Source: Lachnospiraceae bacterium UBA3316 (GTDB lineage: Bacteria > Bacillota > Clostridia > Lachnospirales > Lachnospiraceae). Taken from it: a stretch of DNA of 64,000 bases. Under the pieces are notes generated by a model that did no database searches, was not told the DNA's origin, and worked only from the letters and a program-made list of their open reading frames with translations. Positions 1-6,474 of this stretch are shown here, piece after piece. Within the stretch, counting starts at the first letter, position 1, and every line of letters begins with the position of its first letter. The DNA is taken from NCBI GenBank assembly GCA_002361955.1, contig DESK01000052.1, positions 1 through 64,000 on the forward strand, read 5' to 3'. The translations under genes were made by a program, and so were the position numbers.

Positions 1-33
1 CTTAGTTCTCTCTACACGAAAAATCTGTGCCAT
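1..33 (-). CDS. 5' end of HTH replication-type protein (runs off the window)
   Basis: Read on the minus strand, the first 33 bases give the start codon and first 11 codons (MAQIFRVERTK) of a helix-turn-helix protein. They are identical at the amino-acid level to the start of the complete gene at 59215-59529. The ribosome site GGAAAGGAAGTGGGG just upstream also resembles that of the right-hand copy. The rest lies beyond the window edge. This shows that a second, oppositely oriented mobile element continues to the left. Confidence 0.8.
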   Translation of the reverse strand, partial: MAQIFRVERTK

Positions 34-54
34 GCTCCCCACTTCCTTTCCAGA

Positions 55-92
55 CAGAAAAAGACGCAAGCCATATTCTTATGACTCACGCC
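55..92 (-). terminator. Hairpin terminator after the ORF6N gene
   Basis: On the minus strand GGCGTGAG (92-85) pairs with CTTGCGTC (70-63), allowing a G-U pair, and is followed by TTTTTCTG. It lies after the ORF6N gene and before the HTH start. A homologous hairpin occupies the same place before the right-hand HTH gene (59153-59186), so it may be a terminator or a conserved attenuator of the replication module. Confidence 0.6.
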
Positions 93-112
93 TTTCTGCA
101 TAACTTACTTTT

Positions 113-1069
113 CTATTCTTCTGTTTCCAATTCCAATCTCTGTAAAATATCTCTTACAATACCTGCATCTTCAATCAGATTAATTCCAAAACATTTTTTA
201 CCTGCATCCTTCAAAGACGCACCCACATGATATGCTTTCGTTTTATCAAGAATTAAAAAACGATCATGAAATGCTCTTGTGTACTTCACATCCAGTTTAG
301 GATACTGTGCATTAAAGTTATCTACATCTGTTTGAGATAATTTTGTCCGTTGCTGTGTATAAACTGTCACCGCCACATTTTCTTTCTTCTTTGACAAAAT
401 ATTTAATGTTCCTACATCCACATATCCATCTACCAGAACAATTTCCATTTCTGCTTTCTGAATCAGTCCTATCAATAAGCTGAATGCATCATATATCTGA
501 CCATCAAAAAATATCTTTTGATTAGACTCCTCATGATCTGATATGTACTCAAAAATCTGCTCCAGTTTTTCATCTGTCTTTTTCTGATATTCCAGTTGTT
601 TTAGCTCAACGTTACTAATCCTTTCAAACAAAAGTGCATTGTTGGCTATAAACCGTCGCATTTCTACAAATGCACGCATAATACCTATACTTACATTAAT
701 TGCCACCTCACTATGCAATACACTTGCAAGCATGGATATTCCCTGCTCTGTAAATACATACGGTAATGTACGTCTGCCACCATAACCATTTTCTGTTCCA
801 CTGCCATTTGAGGTGCCAAATTGGCATTTCAAGTTTTCATATTCATCTTTTGTAAGCTGAAATCGAAAATCTTCTGGAAATCTGGCAATATTTCTTTTAA
901 CGGCTCTGTTTAACGCTCCCGTTTCTACCTGATAAAGCATTGCCAGATCACTATCCACCATGACTTGTTTGTTTCTTACTACATAAATCAGATTTTCAAC
1001 GTCCGGTGGCATGATTTCAACTATTTGTGTTTCCACTGGTTCCATTTCTCTTACTTTCTGATCCGCCAT
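113..1069 (-). CDS. ORF6N-domain protein with PLD-like C-terminus
   Basis: The predicted protein has 318 aa from ATG at 1069 (MADQKVREM); an in-frame ATG at 1111 lies inside the operator palindrome and is less likely. Residues about 20-110 match the ORF6N DNA-binding fold common in phage and mobile-element regulators (DLAMLYQVETGALNRAVKRN, later LPYVFTEQGISMLASVL). A helical linker of about 130-180 follows. The C-terminal part, from about 185, has the FHDRFLILD...GASLKDAGKK pattern of a phospholipase-D-like nuclease or DNA-binding domain. It lies between tnpV and the HTH gene in the left arm, where the right arm has nothing, so it is an accessory cargo gene. Known relatives are mobile-element proteins of uncertain role. 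A perfect 15-bp inverted repeat at its 5' end suggests autoregulation, which is inference. Confidence 0.75.
   Translation of the reverse strand: MADQKVREMEPVETQIVEIMPPDVENLIYVVRNKQVMVDSDLAMLYQVETGALNRAVKRNIARFPEDFRFQLTKDEYENLKCQFGTSNGSGTENGYGGRRTLPYVFTEQGISMLASVLHSEVAINVSIGIMRAFVEMRRFIANNALLFERISNVELKQLEYQKKTDEKLEQIFEYISDHEESNQKIFFDGQIYDAFSLLIGLIQKAEMEIVLVDGYVDVGTLNILSKKKENVAVTVYTQQRTKLSQTDVDNFNAQYPKLDVKYTRAFHDRFLILDKTKAYHVGASLKDAGKKCFGINLIEDAGIVRDILQRLELETEE
814..835. promoter_or_regulatory. Internal copy of the ORF6N operator-like palindrome
   Basis: Inside the ORF6N coding region, TGCCA-AAT-TGGCATTTCAAGTT repeats the whole 14-base right arm and the 5-base core of the left arm of the palindrome at 1083-1115, with the same 3-base spacer. 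Outward on the left, TTGAGGTGCCA differs from TTGAAATGCCA at two bases. It encodes LKCQFG, also encoded (as MKCQFG) by the upstream palindrome in the same frame. Confidence 0.45.
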
Positions 1070-1082
1070 TCCATCTCCTCTA

Positions 1083-1115
1083 TAACTTGAAATGCCAAAC
1101 TGGCATTTCAAGTTA
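1083..1115. promoter_or_regulatory. Perfect 15-bp inverted repeat, candidate operator of the ORF6N gene
   Basis: TAACTTGAAATGCCA (1083-1097) and TGGCATTTCAAGTTA (1101-1115) are exact reverse complements around a 3-base spacer AAC. The repeat sits 14 bp upstream of the chosen start codon and abuts a possible minus-strand -10 (TAAAGT, 1120-1115). Position and symmetry fit a repressor binding site. The protein that binds is not known; the ORF6N protein itself is the first candidate. Confidence 0.55.
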
Positions 1116-1211
1116 CTTTACCGAACAATCATTTCTTATGAGTTCCCAAAATCCATGTTCCCATTTTACCCTATTTTTCTCATTCTGCCTACTGCTATTT
1201 TTCATACAATA

Positions 1212-1236
1212 ATGAGGTCGCAATCCACGACCTCAT
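1212..1236 (-). terminator. Hairpin after tnpV
   Basis: ATGAGGTCG (1212-1220) pairs perfectly with CGACCTCAT (1228-1236), with a 7-base loop, about 10 bp past the stop codon of the minus-strand tnpV gene. There is no good T tract (ATTATTG follows), so termination may be weak. Confidence 0.45.
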
Positions 1237-1245
1237 CACCTTCAT

Positions 1246-1593
1246 TTAAACATAAATCAATTCCTTGAGAATAATCTCTTCTGCAATTGCTTTGTGTTGA
1301 TTAGCAGCTCTTACCCAGGCAATCTGATCTTTCTCTTTATCCGGCAATGGTTCTTTTTCTTCTAACTGTTTCAGTATTACCTCTTCCCGTTCTCTGGCTG
1401 CCTTGTCCACTTCCAGAAGATGCTCTCCAATGGTATCCTGTAAAAGCATCACCTGATAGGTTGAATTTCGATAGTTTTTCAGATAATCTCTGCGAAGAAA
1501 ACCATACTTGCCAAGTTGCTCCATCTGCTCACCGGATTTATAGGTGAGATTCGGGATCAGATATCCATTTACATTTGTATACGTTAATTCCAT
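1246..1593 (-). CDS. tnpV: TnpV-family transposon protein (left copy)
   Basis: This 115-aa protein starts MELTYTNVNGYLIPNLTY and matches the TnpV family, first named in the Tn4451 group of clostridial mobilizable elements and of unknown function. A second copy on the opposite strand at 58714-59061 is nearly the same along its length. I chose ATG at 1593 because it lines up with the start of the right copy. The gene is typically near one end of such elements. It is followed here by the ORF6N gene, whereas the right copy leads directly to the HTH gene. Confidence 0.85.
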   Translation of the reverse strand: MELTYTNVNGYLIPNLTYKSGEQMEQLGKYGFLRRDYLKNYRNSTYQVMLLQDTIGEHLLEVDKAAREREEVILKQLEEKEPLPDKEKDQIAWVRAANQHKAIAEEIILKELIYV

Positions 1594-1854
1594 TTTATTA
1601 GCACTCTCCATTTCTCATCATTTTTTGACCACAAATTTACGACATTTACGACAAATCTGACACTGCTTTACAATACCAGACAAAATGACTGATGCCCCGG
1701 AAAGCCTGTAAAACAGGCACTTCTAGGATACACAAGACAGGACAAAAATCGACTTCCATTATCAAGAGGCGAGTGCTAATAATTTGTGAATTAAGTGTGA
1801 ACACAGAAAAACCGCCAGTGTGATGGCTGGCGGCATATGGAAGCAGGACGGTGG
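1594..1854. other. Non-coding end region of the left element
   Basis: No gene is seen. The stretch holds two tandem 9-bp repeats ATTTACGAC (1635-1652), a small hairpin GCCTGT-AAA-ACAGGC (about 1706-1720), and the terminator hairpin listed separately. Short direct repeats and hairpins at the end of an element may be recombinase arm sites, but no recombinase gene is in the window, so this is only a suggestion. Confidence 0.35.
1806..1833 (-). terminator. Terminator after the antitoxin-like operon
   Basis: CCGCCAG (1812-1818) pairs with CTGGCGG (1827-1833). On the minus strand the stem is followed by TTTTTCTG. It lies 22 bp downstream of the 34-aa ORF and would end the antitoxin-like transcript. 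Confidence 0.65.
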
Positions 1855-1959
1855 TTAGATGTCCAGCTTAGAGAAATCAATAGAAAAATCCGGGTAGATG
1901 CCCGCTTTGACGGAATCGGAGAAAGAAAACTTTTTTGAATTTGGTGGAGTATCGTACAT
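1855..1959 (-). CDS. 34-aa ORF directly after the RelB-like gene
   Basis: The ATG at 1959 immediately follows the TAA stop of the upstream 72-aa gene with no base between, and the frame runs 34 codons (MYDTPPNSKKFSFSDSVKAG...) to a stop at 1855, just before a good terminator. This arrangement suggests translational coupling. The product is too short for a RelE/YafQ-type toxin and I do not recognise it. It could be a small partner protein, a toxin remnant, or chance. Confidence 0.45.
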   Translation of the reverse strand: MYDTPPNSKKFSFSDSVKAGIYPDFSIDFSKLDI

Positions 1960-2178
1960 TTAACATGGTTTATTCCTCATCAGTTCAGCGAATAAATCTG
2001 TTGTGCTGTCGGTGAATACTGTACCGTCTCCGTTTTCCAGTTCCTCTATGGCTGCCAAAGTTTCAGCGTTCGGTATCTCTTTCGGAATTGCGGCCCCCTG
2101 GAGGTATGAGATAACATAGATTAGTTTGCTTTCAGGAATTTGGTCAATAAGACTCTTTGCAAATTCACGGTTGCTCAT
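1960..2178 (-). CDS. RelB/DinJ-like antitoxin-type protein without a clear toxin
   Basis: The 72-aa product has a helical N-terminus (REFAKSLIDQIPESKLIYVISYLQG) and an acidic C-terminus (NAETLAAIEELENGD...TDSTTDLFAELM). This ETLAAIEE...DLFAEL layout is typical of RelB/DinJ-like antitoxins, in which the tail wraps the toxin. The ribosome site is AAGGAAG. The only gene following is the 34-aa ORF, so a normal toxin is missing. The assignment is from sequence pattern only. Confidence 0.55.
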   Translation of the reverse strand: MSNREFAKSLIDQIPESKLIYVISYLQGAAIPKEIPNAETLAAIEELENGDGTVFTDSTTDLFAELMRNKPC

Positions 2179-2556
2179 AGTAACACTTCCTTTCTTGGTT
2201 ATGGTATTCCGTTTTATGGCGGCTATTCTTCTGTTTCTATTTTAACGTATTTATTCCGTCGTTCCGTCCTGCCTACTACAATTTCATGTCAGGACGCAAG
2301 GAATACACGGGGGACAGTGGGAGTTTATTAAAAACCTGCGGCCCGGATGCGGGTTTTAACCGGCATCCGAAAAATCAAAGGGAAAAAGGTTGATATTTCT
2401 TTGATTTGCAAAAGAAAAGGCAAAAATGTAAAAAAAATCCACAGAAAAAAGTAAAAAAAATCCATAGGATTTTTACTGATCTATGATAGAATGATTTTAG
2501 ATATATATGGAAAATGCGTATAAAATCAAGAGATGAAAGGTCATGTTTGGACATAA
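2179..2556. other. Non-coding junction region between left element and core
   Basis: No gene is seen. It contains the bidirectional terminator at 2330-2357 and an overlapping alternative hairpin CGGATGC/GCATCCG (2344-2350, 2363-2369). An A-rich stretch holds a 17-base near-repeat (GTAAAAAAAATCCA twice, about 2427-2465), and there is a weak promoter-like TAGAAT near 2486. The boundary between mobile and chromosomal DNA must fall here or at about 2557, where homology to the GH97 gene begins abruptly. Confidence 0.4.
2330..2357. terminator. Bidirectional terminator hairpin
   Basis: AAAACCTGC (2331-2339) pairs with GCGGGTTTT (2349-2357) through one G-U pair. There are T runs on both strands (TTTT on plus, TTTTTAATAA on minus), so it can stop transcription in either direction. 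Confidence 0.45.
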
Positions 2557-5190
2557 CACACGATCAAATTTGTAAAGGTACGTTCCCAGAGTAATGAAAC
2601 CTATCTGGAGGAGCAGGTGATCAAATCTGCCGCAAAGCATAAGCTGGTGATGACGATCCACGATGAGTATGTGGCCAGCGGCCTGGAGCGCACCTACCCG
2701 AACCTGATGCAGGAGGAGGGAATCTTGGGCGACGAGGGAATCGGAAAGAACAACCCCCAGGTAGACAAGGATATCGCAACCTTATTTACCAGGACGATCC
2801 AGGGTCCGGCAGACCATACCTTCTGCTATCCCGGAAAGGGAACGAAGGCTTACGCCCTGGCGTCCCCGATCATGTTCCGGGCGGGCATGAGCCTCCTTTA
2901 CTGGTACACCGATCCGGAGAGCATTCCGGTGCAGGATCAGAGCAAGGTGGGCATCTGGAAGGACTTCCCGGGCACCTGGAGCAAAACCCTTTATCTGGAA
3001 GGAAAGATGTATCAGTACGCCACCTACGCGAGAAAGACGAAGGAGGACGTCTGGTACGTGGGCAGCCTGTCGGCTGTGAACCGTACACTGGAAGTTCCTC
3101 TCGATTTCCTGGATGAGGATACCTGGTATGTGGCGGACGTCTATGCGGACGGCGCCGACGCTGATCCCTACGCAGGCTGGAACAGCGCTGCGAAGGAAGC
3201 ACAGCTTCTGGAAAATGAGAAATATCTGGTAAACAGCAGCACTGTTTTACAGAGAGATCTGAAGTATGGCTTCGGCTACGCCGTAAAACTGACAAAGGCA
3301 ACGGAGAGCGACCTGCAGGCTTACATGGAATACAATCACAGCCGGGAAGAGCTGAAGTATACCTTAGAGGGCGCAAAGCTTCTGGAAAGAGGCACCTACA
3401 CCGAGGAGAGCTGGCAGAAACTGCAGAGCGCGATGGCGGCGGCCGAGGCGCTGATCGCCAACGGCCAGTCGGAGGATGAAGCCATGCAGGCAGCGGCCCT
3501 GGAGCTTGCGGATGCCATAGAGCATCTCTGCAGCCTGAAGGATTTTAACGCAGTCATGAAAAAAGCATCCCTCTACACAAAGCATCAGTTTACAGCGGCA
3601 AGCTGGAGGAAGGTGGCGGATGCTATCGCGGCGGCGGAAGAGATGCTGGAGGGCAGCCTGACACAGGAGGAAATCGATGAGATAACGGCTGCACTGAATG
3701 CGGCGATCGAGGGGCTACAGAGAAGGGAAAACCTGCAGGCCGACCAGATTCTTTATCTCAGCGACCTGGATTACAATGCAGAGAAATCCACGTTTATACG
3801 TTCCGAGAGGTTCCATAAGGATAAAAACCGTGCGGAGGGTACCCTGACTCTGATGGTGAACGGCGTGAAGACAGCCTTTGAGCGCGGCGTGGGCATGGAT
3901 GCCTGGGCAAATGTCTATTATGATATCGAAGGACTTGGCTATGAGACCTTTGAGGCCTATGTGGGCGTGGATGCGGAAAAATCATCCCAGGGTGATATTA
4001 TTTTCCGTGTCTATGGAGACGGAGCTCTGCTTTATGAAAGCAAGCCGTCCGGAAACGGTTCCCAGAACGCGCAGTTTGTCAGCGTTCCTGTGGCGGGCGT
4101 CAAAGAGCTCTATTTGGAGTCCGATATGAACGGCACTGACAACGGCGACTGGGCCGATTGGGCAGACGCGAAGTTCTTAAGCTACGAGAGCAGTTATACG
4201 TCACAGCTTAACAGAGTCATCGCTATGATAGAAGGCCTGGATGCGTCCGAGTATACGGAAGAGAGCTGGGCAGCGGTGGAGGAAGCCCTTGCGGCGGCAA
4301 AGGCCGTAGCGGCAGACTTAAGCGCAGCGCAGTCTGAGATCGATGAGGCTTTGGGCAGGCTGCTTGGCGCATTTGGAAACCTGGAATACGGGGTACAGAA
4401 GCTTCACCTGGAGGTAGCCATCGAGGTGGCCGAAGAGCTCCTTGCCCTTGGAAAGAATTATGAGGATACCGACGTTCTCACGGCGGCCGTAGAGGCAGGA
4501 AAGGGAATCCTCAAAGACAAAGCAGCCACCCAGGAAGCCGTTGACAATGCGGCTTACGCCGTTCTGGAGGAGCTGTTTAAGATGGCGAAGACGGCGGATG
4601 TGTCCTCCCTGGAGAGCCTGATCGAGACCGCGAAGGGCCTGCTGGATGAGAAATATACGGCAGACAGCCTGGAGAACCTGAAGGATGCCATCGAACACGC
4701 AGAAGGAATCCTGGAGGACCAGAACCGTGCGGACGACGCCATCGGCGAAGCTTACGGAAGGCTCATCGACGCTATCATGAAGCTGGAGCGGAAGTCCAAC
4801 AAGGCAGCCCTGAAGGCTATGCTGGACAAGGCGAACGAAGTGCTGAATGCGAAAGACGCTTACGTGGCAGAGACCATCGAGGGCCTGGCAGAGGTGACGG
4901 CAGAGGCACAGGCTGTTTACGACAATGACGAAGCCCTGCAGGGCGACGTGGACGAGGCAGTGAAGGCCCTGACCCTGAAGGTGGCGGAAGCCCGTCTCCT
5001 GGGCGACGTAAACGGGGACGGAGCGGTCACCACAGCTGACAGCGCGGCAGTCCTTCGCAGCGCGGCGGAGCTTACCAGCCTGTCCGCGGCGGATGCGGCA
5101 AGCGCAGATGTGAACGGCGACGGCGCAGCCGACACCAGCGATGCAGTGCTGATTCTGCAGTATGCGGCGGAGAAGATCGCGGCATTCTAA
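2557..5190 (+). pseudogene. 5'-truncated GH97-type glycoside hydrolase with NPCBM, FIVAR and dockerin modules
   Basis: The reading frame is open from 2557 (stop TAA at 2554). Homology-like sequence starts at once with TIKFVKVRSQSNETYLEEQ and continues into GH97 signatures (KHKLVMTIHDEY, GLERTYPNLMQEEG, FTRTIQGPADHT). The N-terminal sandwich domain and most of the catalytic barrel are missing, as is any signal peptide. Counting from GTG at 2617 (a GGAGGAG precedes it): GH97 remnant about 1-230, FIVAR-like helices 236-370, an NPCBM-type carbohydrate-binding module 375-525, more FIVAR repeats 530-790, and a type I dockerin 793-857 with two calcium loops (DVNGDGAVTTADS, DVNGDGAADTSDA). The intact parent would have been a secreted, cohesin-binding alpha-glycosidase. 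The cut lies next to the mobile arm, so loss of the 5' half by insertion or recombination is likely. A short product could still be translated. Confidence 0.8.
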
Positions 5191-5242
5191 GAGATTTCCT
5201 GAAAATTTTATAGGATCAAAAGCCTTATGGCTTAGAAAAAGT

Positions 5243-5287
5243 AAAAAAGGAGCTGCCGCACGAAAATTTCGCGCGGCAGCTCCTTTT
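5243..5287. terminator. Bidirectional terminator between convergent genes
   Basis: AAAAAGGAGCTGCCGC pairs with GCGGCAGCTCCTTTT around a short loop, with A/T tracts on both flanks. It serves the plus-strand glycosidase fragment and the minus-strand gene ending at 5310. Confidence 0.85.
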
Positions 5288-5309
5288 ATGCACGTGGCAG
5301 GCCAGAAGG

Positions 5310-5654
5310 TCAGATCTGCGACGTAAATCCGTATTTTTCCAGGATCTTCGCGGCCGTCCCGGCAAAATCAGAATTGGCGCCCCAGCTGAAATTAAAGAGG
5401 CCCTCCCCGCCGCCGGAGCCGATGAGGTCGGCAGTCTGCTTTCCGTCCTGCTCAGAAAGCAGTATCGTCAGGTTGGCATAGCTTCCGTTGCGAAAAAAGT
5501 ATTTTTCATAGACCAGCAAAGCGGTTTTTCCATCCGCAAAGGAATATTCTGCTTTCGCCACAAATTCTCCTGGCAGTTCCTTGCGCAGGTGGAAGAGCAG
5601 ATCGTTCATGGAGAGTTTGCAGTTGCCGTACATTCTTATGGTTTTGCAGCTCAT
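5310..5654 (-). CDS. Small conserved-looking protein, possibly DUF6054-like
   Basis: The product has 114 aa from ATG at 5654 (MSCKTIRMYGNCKLSMNDL), chosen because GAGGAGG precedes it; the longer in-frame extension looks like promoter DNA. It has no signal peptide or membrane segment. The pattern is alpha/beta, with a hydrophobic core strand (KTALLVYEKYFF) and a glycine-rich stretch (GSGGGEGLFNFSWG). It resembles small cytoplasmic Firmicutes proteins annotated as DUF6054, an assignment I hold loosely. The gene stands alone, and no function can be given. Confidence 0.6.
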   Translation of the reverse strand: MSCKTIRMYGNCKLSMNDLLFHLRKELPGEFVAKAEYSFADGKTALLVYEKYFFRNGSYANLTILLSEQDGKQTADLIGSGGGEGLFNFSWGANSDFAGTAAKILEKYGFTSQI

Positions 5655-5797
5655 TGTCAATCCTCCTCTGTTTAAAATCATGATATGTTTATTATATATC
5701 GGAAAATACACAAAGTCTATAAGAATAGTAAAGATTAAGAGCGAAAAGACCCCGTAGAAAGCAGTTATTTTCGGCAAACTTTCAAAAGTGTATTTGC

Positions 5798-5826
5798 TTG
5801 ACAAACTATGTGGGATAAGTTATCAT
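5798..5826 (+). promoter_or_regulatory. Strong sigma-A promoter
   Basis: TTGACA (5798-5803), a 17-base spacer, then TATCAT (5821-5826). Transcription would start near 5833, about 260 bp before the HPt gene. Confidence 0.75.
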
Positions 5827-5832
5827 AGTCTT

Positions 5833-5928
5833 ACAAAATAGTTGGAAGATCTGTGAAAATGCGGAAGAAGTATGTCGCTTATGTGAAGCATTTGCAGGGT
5901 AGAATCTCGCTTTGCGAGGTTCTTTTTT
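5833..5928 (+). ncRNA. Candidate ~96-nt RNA or attenuated leader before the HPt/kinase genes
   Basis: The interval runs from the predicted start of the 5798-5826 promoter to the end of a Rho-independent terminator: GAATCTCGC (5902-5910) pairs with GCGAGGTTC (5914-5922) and is followed by six T. Nothing inside looks like a gene. It could be a free small RNA or a 5' leader controlling read-through into 6096. I recognise no known riboswitch class. Confidence 0.5.
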
Positions 5929-5964
5929 CAAGTTTGCAGGAAAAATATATTGTATACATAGGAA

Positions 5965-6081
5965 ATGAAAGAAGTTGGATTTCTGATGTGGATGCACAAA
6001 GGGGAGCAGTTTAAGGGTATTCCGGTGATTATGAAATCCTATGCAGCTGAGAGAGTTATGAAAAAGCTTACTTATTTTTAA
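5965..6081 (+). CDS. Possible 38-aa ORF
   Basis: ATG at 5965 opens a 38-codon frame (MKEVGFLMWMHKGEQFKG...) ending 15 bp before the HPt gene. The ribosome site is poor (ATAGGAA) and I do not recognise the sequence. It may be a leader peptide, a gene fragment, or chance. Confidence 0.25.
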   Translation: MKEVGFLMWMHKGEQFKGIPVIMKSYAAERVMKKLTYF

Positions 6082-6095
6082 GAAGGAGGGTACAG

Positions 6096-6446
6096 ATGAC
6101 AATAAGAGAATGTTACGAAGCCATGGGGGCGGATTTTGAGGATGTGGCCGCGCGTCTCAGGAAAGAGGAGCGGGTGCAGAAATTTCTATTAAAATTTCCC
6201 AAAGATCCCAGCTATGAGCTGCTTGCATCCTCAATGGAGGCGGGAAATATGGAGGAGGCTTTCCGGGCAGCCCATACCTTAAAGGGTGTTTGCCAGAACC
6301 TGTCCCTGACAGAGATCGCGAAGCCTGTCAGCCGTCTGTCAGATCTTTTAAAGGAAAGCAGGGAGTACAGCAATGAGGCGGCGATTCTTTTTCGCCAGGT
6401 AAAGGACGCATATGAAAAGACTGTAGAAGCAATCCGTCAATTATAA
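6096..6446 (+). CDS. HPt-domain phosphotransfer protein
   Basis: The 116-aa all-helical protein has the HPt active motif AAHTLKGVCQNL, with the phospho-accepting histidine at about residue 60. It lacks other domains, so it acts as a cytoplasmic phosphorelay intermediate. A GAAGGAGGG ribosome site precedes the ATG. The hybrid kinase starts 28 bp downstream and has two receiver domains but no HPt of its own. The pair therefore probably forms one relay (kinase His to receiver Asp to HPt His), perhaps onward to an unlinked regulator. No DNA-binding or output gene is adjacent. Confidence 0.85.
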   Translation: MTIRECYEAMGADFEDVAARLRKEERVQKFLLKFPKDPSYELLASSMEAGNMEEAFRAAHTLKGVCQNLSLTEIAKPVSRLSDLLKESREYSNEAAILFRQVKDAYEKTVEAIRQL

Positions 6447-6474
6447 CGCACAGTGTATCATGGAGAAATGAAAA

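Noticed and set aside
5965..6081. The 38-aa frame before the HPt gene as a confident gene
   Set aside because: It has a poor ribosome site and no recognisable sequence; it is listed only at low confidence.
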